Source: Isoetes taiwanensis
Taxonomy: Eukaryota > Streptophyta > Lycopodiopsida > Isoetales > Isoetaceae
Assembly: GCA_021234155.1 (NCBI GenBank)
Contig: JAJEKV010000025.1
Span: forward strand, 8,898,330-8,962,329
Direction of reading: 5' to 3'
Length of the DNA stretch: 64,000 nt
Positions within the stretch are counted from its first letter, which is position 1. Each line of letters begins with the position of its first letter. A program made the translations under genes and the position numbers. Of the stretch, positions 21,870-33,300 are shown piece after piece. Below the pieces are notes generated by a model that worked only from the letters and a program-made list of their open reading frames with translations, was not told the origin of the DNA and did no database searches.

Positions 21870-22850
21870 GGCCCTTTTTCCACGGCAGTCTTATTTTATG
21901 GCTGTCACATAATTATAAGACACCCTTTTGGGCTCCACGTCATACTTAAGACATGTCTTAAAAAAAACAGTTTTCCATTACATTATTATAAGACACGTCT
22001 TATTGATATAAGACATGTCTTATATTCACACTTTTCCACTACACAAAAATTATCCGGATTATCAGACTTCAATCTCTGCGGATTCCTGGATCAGACTTCG
22101 GCTAATCAGGCCTGATTTCTGGATGCTTTAGAACAGGATGATCAGATGCACAGGTAACAGTTCGGATTTACCGATGATCATATGCTTTGAACATCATATC
22201 GGGATGATAAAAAACAACAGGTAACAGTTCGGATTTTCGGATTTTCAGACCCAAAACGAAAACAGAAACAACATAGATTCGGATTTTCAAGACCCACAAG
22301 GATCTACAAGAATTTGATGAAGGTTTCGATTTGGATTAACTGAGCCACAAGGCAAAAGACACTCGATCTACAAATACCTCTCGATCTGCAACACCAATTC
22401 GATCTGCAACACCAAGCCGTCCACTCCAAGCTCCAATCCGACCTGCAATCTGATCAAATCCATTTCTTACTATTTGAAGTACTGTATGCTGCCGATTCCC
22501 TTCCAGCCATGGCGTTTCCATTCCGGCGCTGCCTCTTCCCTTCCAGCCATGGCGTTTCCATTCCGACCCTGCTCTCCGATTCCATGGCGTTTCCATGGCT
22601 TCTCTGCTGTCAACTTATTTTTAAGACAACCGATTCGTGCGGCAGGAAAGCTCCCCGATTGGGTGGAAGAGCCTACCTTATTTTGTGGCGGGGGCTTTCC
22701 CCCGGAGTAAAATGCTCCTCACAAGTTGTACGGAACTAATTTAAGACATGTCTTAAATTGATCAGTGGAAAAGCTATGGTAACTTATATTCTTACGTGGC
22801 CCAATAACATGACTCTAAATATAAGACATAGGGGCCATGGAAAAAGGGCC
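21870..22850. mobile_element. PIF/Harbinger (Tourist)-type element, 981 bp
   Basis: Terminal inverted repeats GGCCCTTTTTCCACGGC (21870-21886) and GCCATGGAAAAAGGGCC (22834-22850) differ at one position and are flanked by TAA (21867-21869, 22851-22853), the 3-bp target duplication typical of PIF/Harbinger. Palindromic TTAAGACATGTCTTAA-type motifs (about 21950, 22008, 22742) recur near both ends and could be transposase-binding subterminal repeats. The interior has no transposase. At 22499-22600 it holds a ~48-bp repeated cassette (CTTCCAGCCATGGCGTTTCC, about 2.5 copies) unlike the rest, possibly captured host sequence. It lies directly upstream of the gene at 20782-21671 and may contribute to its promoter. 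Confidence 0.75.
22499..22600. repeat. Repeated cassette inside the Harbinger-type element
   Basis: CCTTCCAGCCATGGCGTTTC with CATTCCGgc/ac repeats about every 48 bp, with a third partial copy ending in CCATGGCGTTTCCATGG. GC content is well above the element's average. It creates open frames on both strands; I do not call a gene. Confidence 0.7.
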
Positions 22851-22853
22851 TAA

Positions 22854-24470
22854 GGACAGAAAGTGAGACGGCGGATTGGTGAAATTAGCGTAGGATACAA
22901 ACGATCTGATATACCATAGCTGACCCTGTTTATGGAGGAACAGAGCAGCCATAGCTGACCTTGTTTATTGGAGGGATAAAAGAAAGACGTGATGTGGACG
23001 TAAAACTCTTTGGCAGCCCACTGATTCGTCCACGTAAACGTATACGTGGATCCCACAAAAATTATCAAAAGCCGCGATAATGTTGTACCATGGAATTTAA
23101 TTTTTGTGCTTTAAACATTCACCTTGTTTGAGAATCGAAAAATCTCCAAGTAGACTTTCATGGACGGAAGAAAATTGATTTTTGGCACGTTTGTTTGCAC
23201 AAACACAAGTTGATATTTGAAGCAATTTAAAGCTATCTACGTTGCAGCCAGCTAAGATTGGACATGTGAACAGCAATTGGACATGGGTTAGTCGATCCTA
23301 AGAGATGGGGCAATCCTGTGTGAATGTGGAGAAAGGTTCCATGTGATTATTGTGCACATATCATTAGATTCGATCTACGGTCAAGAAAAACCAGCGTGTC
23401 TATTAGCATTTGGAAAGTTATGCCTGCACCTCTTTGTTGAGAAATAATATCGATTTGATTTCCTAGAGAACAGATATCCAATTAGTTTGTTCTTGCGGGC
23501 AATGTGACGACAAGTAAAGTCTTGTATTTCAAAGTATCCATAAAGCTAACGTCGTGAGGGCAAATAGATATGGAGCTGGAGTGTAGAATAAGCAACACAT
23601 GAAATGCCATCATATAAAACAGGTTAGTAAATTGTCAATTCAATACTAATATGGTTCTACAAATTTCTCCAATTTGGGATGGAGCCTTGCAATGATGTCT
23701 TTTTGGTACTTTCATATTGCAATCCAGGTGTTCTTTGTGCAATATGGTCTACATCATATCTGGTCTGGCTGTATCAAATTCGCATATATTCGCATTTTTT
23801 CTAGTGGTAGGTCAGAGGAGGAATGTTCTACTTGATATAAATTATTATATAAATCATTTCCATAGCACAAATAATCTTGACATAGGTACTATATGCAAAA
23901 CATAAGCAAAAGCAAGATATTGAGCAACGGGAACAATTTAGACTCAACGTCCATATGCACGTTCTGGTTAGGGTTCTTATCACAAAGAAACTTACAAGGA
24001 CAGATTGGAGCTTTTATAAAAGAGTTAAGATGATGTTAATGATAGAGATTTGCATGCCCTAATGCACATAAGTGTTGAGTCCTTTTATGTTGTCAAGGCT
24101 TCAGAAATAAGGGTCCTATTTTATTGCAAGGAATTACAAAATTTAGTGCTATTTTACCTAGACGTGCCACTTTGTAGCATCAATCTTGTAGCTTTCAACT
24201 ATTGCAATCTTAGAAGGCTCAACATTCAGACCTTTAGGGTTGAAAAAAGGTTGTGTATTAGGACATGCCCAATCAATAACCTCAGCTTTAGAGGTTCTTT
24301 TTTATTGTTGTTCTGCACTGACAAGATGGGAGTAAACCCACGGTAGATGAATGGGATGCATGCTGGAAAAACCTTGCCCACAATTAACTTTAATATTTAT
24401 TTGGGTAATTGTCCATGCAGATACAAGTATATTGCTGCATTAAATTTGAAGTACAATAAGGCTTTGAATG
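22854..24470. other. No gene recognised
   Basis: AT-rich intergenic sequence. A plus-strand frame at 24050-24346 (98 residues) has a leucine-rich look (LVAFNYCNLRRLNIQTF) and precedes the LRR fragment at 24718, but repeat spacing is not regular enough to call it. Confidence 0.4.
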
Positions 24471-24479
24471 GACGATAGA

Positions 24480-26283
24480 TGCTTGCAAGAGGACAGATGC
24501 TTGCAAGTGGTGTTATGATTTTTTTGGCTAAATGTTCTTAAGCTTTAAGTATAGAAAGGAACTTTGAGCATGGTTAGTGTAGCTTAATATCTTATTTCAA
24601 CAGAAATCTGCGTTGATAATGTGTTGAAAACTTGGTCTTGCATTTTTTACGTTAGCTGCATGGAGAAGTGTAAGGTCATCTATTTACTAGAGGACATAGG
24701 TCTAGAATAATAAATTATTGGATGAATCATTCTTGAAAAAGATTTCATGTTTCTCATTTCTCATGGTGAGAAACCATTTGAGTGGTAATATTCCTGTATT
24801 ACTGGGATCTTCGTACAATCTTAAATATTTTCCCGTTTACGATAATGCTTTAAGTGGCGCCTTTCCGTCCTCTGAAAAACTAATCAATCTTAAAGATCCG
24901 TACTTGGATGGGAACCAAATTATTGCTCTGCCAGCCAACATGAACTACTTCACTAGCTTATCCACTCTTTCACTTGGCAATAATAAACTCACTTTTGCAG
25001 CATTGTGCAACTTCGGTCAACACAACACATCTTGATATTTACAAGAATAGACATTATTTGCTTTTGTAATTGTTTTTGGTGATTGTGTTTATGGATTTCA
25101 ATAAAGAAAACAATGCTTTATATGGAATGTGGGGGACAATTAATTTACCTCTAAGGATAAAAATTTAGAAAGACAAGTCCAAAACCTATCTTCAAAATGT
25201 CATAGTAGTTAAACACATCGACAAAAAATAGGTACAAAAATACAAAAAAAACAAAAAATTTGTCCTGGTTTATTGGCGTACTTTAGTTCATGAATGGAAC
25301 TCTAAATATTCATCTTCACATGGCGTACATCACCAAGGGCCTAATATTGTATATTTTTAAATGCTCCCATATATCTTCACTTCTGCTACAAACAACATCT
25401 TAGTCGCGGTAAAAATGAAATGCACGTTCGAGTCATTGATCTGAACTGCCCACGATGTCTCACGGCTATCAAACACGTGAGACAACGCATCTCGAAGGTA
25501 GACTCGTATAATGGAATCAGATAACGCCTTACGATGATTGTAGATCCTAAATTGCGCTCCATTATATATTCCAACACAGATGAGTTCTTTTGCTACGAAA
25601 ATGCCAATTCACCAGTGCAAAGTGTCACTTGCCATCTGACAAAAGAGACAAACAATTAGAGGTTAGTCAAAGGACTATATTACCCAATAGATAGATACAT
25701 GTACTCCATCCCCCACCTACCTCTCTCAAAGCACATTTGCGTAAACAACATTCACGTGTGCCCGGTGTTGCCGCGCTAATGTCCTGGCTTGTGTTTTTAC
25801 TTGGCATTTAATGTCCATATACGTGCAACTTCTAAGAACATCACAGGTTGATGCTTGCAAGAATGGTCATGATTTTTTTGTGTAAATATTTTTGTTGTTG
25901 AAAATATCCAATAAGTACAGTAAAAACAATGCTTTATAAGGAATGTAGGGGCCAAGTAAACCTTTTTCTAAAGTAGAACATTTGGAAATATATGCTCAAA
26001 ATTTCATACTTAAACGTGTTTCGGCTTATCTAGGAGCTTGTGTCTTTTTACTTACCTTTAATCCTAAGTGTGTTACTCTTCCAACAAATCATGTGTGATG
26101 TCGGATGTTCTTACAGCGCCATGGGTTAATGTTTGCAAAAGTGACTTGATTTGTCGTTGTTGAAATTGCGGGCACACAGTATCATCAAATGCATTAAACT
26201 AACCATTAAAGAAAAAAAGGTTCCAATAAAGAACCCAATGCTTTACCTGGAATGTGGAGGGAATAAACCTTTCTTTCGTGTTA
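24480..26283 (-). mobile_element. Decayed Helitron-like repeats (three or more units)
   Basis: A unit containing GATGCTTGCAAG...ATGATTTTTTTG, then AACAATGCTTTATAAGGAAT and GTxGGGG...AAACCTTT recurs at about 24487 and 25070-25160, 25855-25975, and 26125-26270. At 25752-25815, GTGTGCCCGGTGTTGCCGCG with CTAATGTCCTGGC matches the Helitron 3' terminus at 56481-56520, but the terminal CTAG is lost. I infer several eroded or nested copies of that Helitron family, read on the minus strand. The LRR fragment at 24718-25035 lies among them. Confidence 0.5.
24718..25035 (+). pseudogene. LRR domain fragment
   Basis: About 105 residues containing three plant-type leucine-rich repeats: HLSGNIPVLLGSSYNLKYF, then DNALSGAFPSSEKLINL, then NQIIALPANMNYFTSLSTL with LGNNKLT. 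The SGxIP signature is that of extracellular LRR receptors. There is no signal peptide, cap, transmembrane segment or kinase nearby, and the frame ends in a stop directly after the third repeat. Repeat spacing has irregularities (PYLDGN where YLxxN is usual), which suggests decay. It is flanked on both sides by the Helitron-like repeat units, so capture by such an element is a reasonable inference. It is unrelated in position and orientation to the LRR cap at 1055-1468. Confidence 0.65.
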
Positions 26284-26319
26284 AAAAAACTATTCTATTC
26301 TATTCTATTCTATTCTTAG
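26284..26319. repeat. (TTCTA)n microsatellite
   Basis: About six TTCTA units follow TTTCGTGTTAAAAAAACTA. The lead-in resembles the LINE terminus (TCGTGGACGTTAAAAAAACT at 17.1 kb, minus strand), so this could be a further, heavily eroded LINE tail on the plus strand. Confidence 0.6.
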
Positions 26320-26858
26320 GTAGACAATATGAGATGACATATGGTTAAAATAGCACGCTTAGATAGTAGATAAGTACATCAACATATTTAATATCTTATA
26401 AACACGACAAAATAACGGTTCCATGTGTTTGTTTTAGTGTGTTATGGGAGATGTTTCTTTTTTGGTTTGAAAAAAAAAAATCAAAAAACATTTGGCATGT
26501 TCATGTATAACATATATAAAACAATATAAAACATAAATGTGGCACAAATCCCATAATACGCCAAGACAAAACTTTTTAAAATAAAAAAAACGATACAAAA
26601 CGCGGCCACCATAACATCAACTCCCAAAGTAAGGAATGAAAGAGGCCCAACAAATAAACTACCTACCTACCTGTCTAAGTTTTAATATCTTCATAAAAGC
26701 TTACTGCACTACAATGATGTTTCGCATATAGATTGCAATGCTTCCTTTTACAGGTCTTCTGGCTTCTTCAGCCATAGCTAAGCTCTGAAAGTAACCAACC
26801 CTCTTCCGTTCATCTCCTAATCTACTGCATATAACCAAAAGCAACCCTAAATTCTACC
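26320..26858. other. No gene recognised
   Basis: AT-rich sequence with A-runs and an imperfect CTACCTACCTACCTGTCT stretch at 26660. Nothing identified. Confidence 0.5.
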
Positions 26859-26869
26859 ATGCATACACC

Positions 26870-27970
26870 CATAGTTGGGCCGATCCACCGACCTACCGAC
26901 CTAGGTGGGAGAAGGCCGACCTAGGTGGGGATATTTTGCCGACCTATCGACCTATTTTGCCAAAATTCAAGTTTCTCTTTTCCTGCAAATAATGCATAAA
27001 CAACATTCAATACATCTCTAATTCCAAAAAAATAGCAAATATAAACAAAATTACACCTCAAACAACTTCAAAATAGTCAATCTATGATATTAAACTTCAA
27101 ATAACCAAAGTAGACTGTATTTTAAGGAAAGAAACATAATTGTATATAACTTTATAAAATTGGCACCTGTTCTATATTGTTGAGAGTTATTTATAGATGC
27201 AGGTAGCTCAACGATGGAGTTTTCTACCTGGTTCCTGTGCAGCAGATGTTTCAAAAAAATGAGCTTTACCAATACATTTAATACAAGAATACACTGCTGT
27301 GCAAATAAAAAATAGAGCCTGCACTAAAATACAACCTGCATAGAAATAAGAAAGCCAATACATACTAGATTCATAGAAGAAACCGTTGTGCAAATCAGTA
27401 GAAGAAGCAACCCTGGATAATATATAATTTGCTCCTCCATAAAAAATGAAATGGTTCAATATTAAAAAGAAGAGGGCAAAGATGGTAAGAGGACAAAAAA
27501 CACAAACACCTCGATGCTGGTGGAGCTGGTCGACCTGATGCTAGTGCAAATTGCAGTGGAGTAGTTAGTGGCATTTTGATGAAAATGTCCGTGTCTACTG
27601 CACCTTGTTGCAGCACTGTAGAAGCAATGAACATATTTCCATTGTATTCCTATATTGTAAGCCTAGAAATAAAGAAAAACGTGGAAAAATGTTTATCTGC
27701 ATGAGAATTGGGCTATGCTTAGACTCAAACAGAGAGTTGCTTAAACTCAAACAGAGAGTTGCGGGACTCAAAGAAGTTTATTCGGCACGACCAAGATTTC
27801 TTTGAAAAATACTGCTCGGCTCCTTTTTGGACCAAAGACGCCACGCCTGGGACTTCGGGGGGGGGGAGGGATTAGGTTTTTGACCCAATCAACCGTAGGT
27901 CAGATTAGGCCCACTCCGACCTAGGTCGAAAAAGGTCAGGATTTAGGGCCGACTCCACGCCGCCCCAACT
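26870..27970. mobile_element. 1.1-kb element with GC-rich inverted ends and 11-bp duplication
   Basis: The 11 bases ATGCATACACC occur at 26859-26869 and 27971-27981, bracketing this segment. The ends are partly inverted: AGTTGGGCCGATCCACCGAC at the left, and the reverse complement of the right end reads AGTTGGGGCGGCGTGGAGTC then GGCCC. CCGACCTAGGT motifs repeat near both ends. A 9-11 bp duplication with long GC-rich subterminal zones suggests a Mutator-like element; a retroposon is not excluded. The interior (minus strand, about 27090-27634) has several open segments but no family I can identify, so a captured gene piece is possible. Confidence 0.5.
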
Positions 27971-28005
27971 ATGCATACACCTGGAAAGCCAGATAAAATC
28001 AATTT

Positions 28006-28263
28006 ATGGCCAATTCAACACAATCTGTCGGTGAACCATCAAAACTTATGTTCCAGGATCAAGCACAAGCACAAGCACAAGCTCAAGCTCAAGCTCAAGC
28101 TCAAGCACAGGGAAGCTCGAGCTTATTAGGATCAAGCAAACCCCTGAGTCTAGGAATTACATCATCCCCTGCAACAGTCTGCTCAGGTCAAGCAAGCCGC
28201 CCAGCTAATCTGGGCATCCTCCAACATGCAACATGCAAGCAACTATTCAACAAAAACTCCTAG
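28006..28263 (+). CDS. Unidentified 85-residue frame with (QA)n tract
   Basis: It starts MANSTQSVGEPSKLMFQDQA, continues with about nine Gln-Ala pairs encoded by CAAGCA/CAAGCT repeats (28057-28109), then a Ser/Pro/Gly-rich stretch. Such tracts are common in plant nuclear regulators, and a microsatellite in open frame suggests real coding sequence, but no domain follows and no splice partner was found. It may be a first exon or a chance frame in a simple repeat. Confidence 0.3.
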   Translation: MANSTQSVGEPSKLMFQDQAQAQAQAQAQAQAQAQGSSSLLGSSKPLSLGITSSPATVCSGQASRPANLGILQHATCKQLFNKNS

Positions 28264-29038
28264 CTGCCTTCGCGTTTGTGGGTTTCGAAATAATAAGGCC
28301 TTAAAAAACAATGGCTTTAATTTGGTTTTAGGGAAAAATATTAATAGAAGAATGCATTGGCATTGTTATAGAACCCAAACAAAAGATTTTCTTTTTTTTT
28401 TTTTAGTATGGAACCCCTAAACACTCTAACTGGACATATTGCTTTCAGACCTTAAGACACAAGAAAATAAATTAAGAATATAATATATATGCAATAATAT
28501 GCATTTCAGTATCATGCATATGAATAAGCCTTCAGTATGTTGAAGTTCCTTCTCGAGTTTGGAATCAATTATTTTATTCTAACTTCTTTTGCGATATAAG
28601 ACATAGGTATCTGTTTATATAGTGTGATATATTTTGAGCAACGTATTTATTTGGTTATTAATGTGATATGTTTGGAGCAACTACGTTGTTGTGGACAACC
28701 ATGGGTGGTATGGCATATGTTTGGCAAAAGCTTACACTCCATAAAAATTAAATTAAAAATATTTCAAGGTTGTGTAGGTGGTTGACATTGGAATGCACTA
28801 CATGGTAAGACATATAGCTGCATTGCATTAACCGGAAAAGCTGCAGACTTCTTGTGAAAAATGCATGCAAATTATATGCAACAATCATGGCATGCCATGA
28901 AATTATATCGCAGGTTTTATAAAATGATTTATAGCATCATCGAGATTTTTGCACTTGCTATACATATTTAGAAGAGCAGTTCCAACATAAAGTATTTGCA
29001 CCTATTTTTGCAAGAACTCATGCATGAATTGCATTCTT
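28264..29038. other. No gene recognised
   Basis: AT-rich intergenic sequence. No later exon (such as an ACT-like domain) of the bHLH gene at 29041-29158 was found here. Confidence 0.5.
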
Positions 29039-29040
29039 TC

Positions 29041-29158
29041 AGTAAGGGCTATCAGGCAGAGAACCAGATTCTAGCTCATTATGAAGATCTTTAATCTGTT
29101 GCAGTATGTAGTTCCTTGAGGTACTCAATAACATCCCGAGAATAGAAGCTCTGTCCAT
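29041..29158 (-). pseudogene. ICE1/SCRM-type bHLH helix-2 exon, frameshifted
   Basis: Directly after a good splice acceptor (TTTTGCAG), the exon reads MDRASILG, the conserved start of helix 2 in ICE1/SCREAM bHLH factors, which has an intron at exactly this point. One base is then missing: the next bases read VIEYLKEL in the shifted frame. Four extra bases (CATA) follow, after which LQQIKDLHNELESGSLP returns in the first frame. The family consensus here is GD(A/V)I(D/E)YLKELLQ(R/Q)I(N/K)DLHNELES. A TGA follows at 29039. No basic-helix-1 exon was found upstream nor an ACT-like domain downstream. In plants these factors control stomatal development and cold response; this copy is a broken remnant. 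Confidence 0.7.
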
Positions 29159-29159
29159 C

Positions 29160-30214
29160 TGCAAAATTCCAAAAGCTATTAGTGCAAGAAGAAGCATAAG
29201 AATTAGAAATTATTTGCTGCCTAAAATAAAGCAGAGGAACTTAAATGGCTGAACCTATCCTTTATTTCTTTTGCGATGGATGGATCAAAACAGGCTAGCA
29301 TATTACATTACCTGGATGGTTCCATTTGTACATCATATATTAAGACCAAATAGAAACAAAAACCATACGCAAGATATGTAATTTCTTACGCAGGTGGAGG
29401 CGGGGCCCGGCCCCTGCTTCTAGTCTTAAGGTCCGCTATGCGGTCCGATCCAGGCGGAAGATATTGTTAGGTGGGGAGTTTGGCTGGGGTGGCACATCTG
29501 TTAAGAACATGCTTATGTAAGGCCCGTTTGTTTTTCAATCTCATTGTCATAATATCTGCGGGGGGAATTTGCAGTCCATGCGCCATTCTTTACGTAAGCA
29601 GATGAAGGACTTTTTAAGGTATCCAGAATCAAGTCAAAAAACAGATTTAGGATTCTGGCAAATTGGTCAGGTCCAGCAACAGGCAGAGGTCATAGGATCA
29701 ACTTACAGAGACAAAATGCACATGGGCACAGTCTGTCTCTATATTGACTAGCCTCAGCTTGTCTGTATTATTACCCGAGAAATGAAGACATCATCAGGAA
29801 TGAAGACATCATCATACCATTGTAATAAGTTATAAGTTATGTAGACCTATCTTGCACTCACAAATAAGAATTTTTATTCTACATGAAACCAACATAAATG
29901 TAGTAAATAATATGTTAGTATGCTATGATCTGCCTGGATCCTCAGAATAATAAGAACATGGTAGCAAGTAATTTTATGAATTCCATTCCTACGTGACATA
30001 AACGTTCGCGATCCAATCCCTTGTGAACTTGAAAAATATTAAACGAAAAGCAAATTCCAAACATCAGAACAAACTGTTTTGCTTAACCTCTGATTTTAGG
30101 CCTTCTAGCATAATATGGAAAGCATATAACCTAGATTGTAATCGATGTAAAAACCTAACCTGGAAGACATGTTTTTTTGGTCTCAAATGCAAGATAACTA
30201 TTTAAAAGTTAGAG
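29160..30214. other. No gene recognised
   Basis: Contains a short GC-rich patch (29395-29470) with GGGGCCCGGCCCCT. Two 60-residue frames show no resemblance to known proteins. Confidence 0.5.
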
Positions 30215-30310
30215 ATCACATCGATCCGAGCCCTCGGATCGCCATTCTGGGAAGGGACGAGCTACTATATAAGGCCACTCCCCCTTTGGGACCGGTTATC
30301 GGCGTCTTCT
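30215..30310 (+). promoter_or_regulatory. TATA-type promoter with upstream palindrome
   Basis: GATCCGAGCCCTCGGATC (30222-30239) is a perfect 18-bp palindrome. TATATAAGGCC follows (TATATAA 30266-30272), and then C/T-rich leader-like sequence begins around 30300, where a transcript would start. The context (ACTATATAAGGCC) matches strong plant RNA polymerase II promoters. The palindrome and following CGCCATTCTGGGA resemble 10995-11035, so part of it belongs to a dispersed repeat. The transcript it would drive is the pyrimidine-rich tract below. Confidence 0.5.
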
Positions 30311-33300
30311 CACAGCAGCTCTTCTTCCATTCTCATTGCTTCCCTCTTCTTTTCCCTGCCCCTCCTTTAGTCTTTCTTCTCACTCTTCCACTTCCTTACA
30401 CGATTCTATTCTTGGATTCTCACCATAAAAGTACATACTTGGTTGTTAGCGGGCGCATTGGAGCAGGTGCCAGAGAACTTTTTAGCAGGCATTTGTAGTA
30501 GCATGTTCTTTATGCTCTCTGTACATAGTGGTAGAGGCCATTCTGGCTATGTGCATTAGACTGAAGATTTTGGAAGGTATGGGTTTTTTCTGTTGATATT
30601 GATACATGCAGTTAGCTATGGAGCAGCACAAATTTGGTGCATCTGAGGTATATTGGTTGGTTGGTGATCGATTCAATTGACAAGCCATGCTAACTGTTTC
30701 CTCTTCCTTGTTCTATATTAGTTATTGGTTGTTGCAGGAATCGGATTTTTGCATGCAAGATGGCAGATTATATGATTGGTTTTGCAGCACAAGGATTTTC
30801 GATGCATAGCTGGATTCGGCTGTGTTAACTAATTAGAGCATGCTCTCTGGCTTAGTTTCCTTCCTTTTTCCCCATTTTATCCTCTGTACTTGTCTAGATC
30901 CAGTAGGTCCAAGGCAGTTCCCGGCCATTTGATTGCTGATCCATGCCTGTGTTTTCTGTTACAATTTTCATTCTCAGCCTGCTAATTTTCCGATAACTAC
31001 ACCTAAGCCTAAGCCTAAGCCATTGATTTTTCCTCAAAATCCAGATCTGAGCTTCCTTTTTCCGTTCTTATCTGTTAGGTTGGATTTCGCCCCGGGTTTG
31101 GGCATCTTATCTTGAGGAGAACGAGTAGGGATGGGCTGATCCCGACATTTGCTTCATTGAATTTCGGTGATACCGCTTTGGCGACCCTCGACTTTTCTTA
31201 TTCTTCCTTTTCTTAATTTGCCCAGGCTGCCATCTGTATCAGCCCACGGAGTGCTTAACTTTTCCATTCCCAGCCTCAACCAGCTTCTTGACTTGTGGAT
31301 GCCATCTCATTGTTCCAATTATTGCTAAATGCCTTGGGTAGATGTCTATCAATTGCACGTGCATACGTTGCCAAGCCCTTGGACTAGGGGTTAGCCTCAA
31401 GTTTCAGGAGTTTGCAAGGCATTCTATATGTCAGGGTTTTTGCTTCAGTGTTATGTAGACGGTTTTTTGTTCGATCATTTTCTACGTCCAAGCCTGTTGT
31501 ATCATTTCTTACAACTATCGTTTTTTCATAGGGTTGTTCTTGTGCATGACACAAGGCAATTTCTTCTCGTTTCTATGAATCCATAGATTGATTGCCTCGT
31601 TATTTGTGCTTCTAGAGTTATTTGGAATTTTCGGAGTGCATTTACTCCCAATGTATGGGGTGCTTTGGCATGGTTTTCCATTAGTAATTTGCAGTGTGTT
31701 TTCTATACGATGTCCTTTTGCAAGGGTAAATTGTTTTTGACTTATATAGTGCATTTGGTCATTTGTGGCATGCTAATCCGGGAGATGGTATACTTGATTT
31801 CTTATCTGGTATTTGCCCATATTAGCCTCATTTGGCCCTCATATTAATCTTTGGATAATTACTTTCGTTGTGCTCTAAGTTGTTGCTCTTATATACTTTA
31901 TGTCTCGTTGGATACTTACGCACATTAGTTTTTTTACACGTTGATTTGCATGCACATTCACATATTTCTATGGGTTTCTTCGCCTTGATCAATATATCCA
32001 GTTTATTTTGGACCCAATTTCTTATATGCATGTCATAACATCAATTTTTGCGCTGGATTTATGCTGGGTTTTACATTCGGTGGGCATTTAATTGCAGTTT
32101 ACCTTATCATCATATATCATTTTGGGTTTGATCCCTGGTTTTGGATATGAGGTATATTTGTTGATTATGATCTTGGCAGAAGGTTTGGGTCAAGTTGGAC
32201 TTACAGGGTTGGGCGTTCTCGCTTCAGAATTCTCAAATCATCAAGGTCAATCGGGGGGTTCTCCTCTTGTTTCCATGATTCCATCACGTCATTCCATCAA
32301 CTATAGTACATTATGTATCTTATTTTGTTATCTTCTCCTTAGTCCAGGCTCTTGCCATAGGGACTGTAGTTTTTGACTTGTTTGATTCGGACGTGGGGCA
32401 GTACATCATTTGTCGCGTTTTTATACAAGTTGAGTCCCCGGTGAGGTATCCATTCTAGGTTTGCTTCTTTCAACGCCTATATCGACTTCCTTTAGGCTAT
32501 TCTTTTGCTATCCATATTTCTTGGCATTAATTCGTTTGAGTGTAGTTACGGATTAATAATTGGAATGTTTTTTCATGAGATGCATTTTTGCATGTGTATT
32601 TTATTTTGAAACATACAGGGGTGAGTATGGTTAATGACTTGCATTCATGTTATATGGATGCTTTTAATTCTTGTCATATGTACAATTTGGATATGGAAAC
32701 AAACTTCTACGTTCTCATATTACTGTTGAGCGCTTTTTGAGCTTGCCATTTGGTGGGAGTTTTTGCGTCTCGACATCTAGCGGCCCTAAATTTATAGTGT
32801 TTGGGGCTTAGTACCTCTATCTTTATCTTTCAGTTTTATATGGTTTTGTGCATAGTATGCCATCTGGATCATTCACGATATAGTTTTCCTATATGGTTTA
32901 TCTTTTCTACATTTTTTACTAGTGCGGGAGTTGGAGTGACGAACTTGCCTTTGCTTCTATGTGACGACTATGTGATTTACAATTCGTTGATTTTCTTGAG
33001 TTCCTGATGGTGGTGCTTTCCTAGGTTTGCTAATTTCTTTTGTGCTCGATTTTCGAGCTCCATTCGCATTGTTAATCTCTCTTTGACACTTCTTGGGGCA
33101 TCGTCATGCCATGTATTGTTGGAGATACCTTCTCTAATCTTGTTGCTAGTTTGTAGTAGTTTTGCCATCCTTGGGACTATATGATTTGTGACATGGGCGT
33201 CTTCATCAGTTGCAAGTTCTGCACATCCTCAGGACATCACATCTGTCATCTACCTTGGGTCAGTTTTTCCTAAAGACATGGTGATCTGCCATATGGTGGG

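Noticed and set aside
25752-25815. A second intact Helitron end
   Set aside because: Hairpin is mismatched and terminal CTAG is absent, so only a degraded relative is claimed.
28006-28263. Firm call of a Gln-rich regulator
   Set aside because: Only a microsatellite-encoded QA tract; no domain. Kept at low confidence.
30995-31022. CCTAAG repeats as interstitial telomere sequence
   Set aside because: Only three to four units of CCTAAG; the plant telomere repeat is CCCTAAA. Simple repeat.
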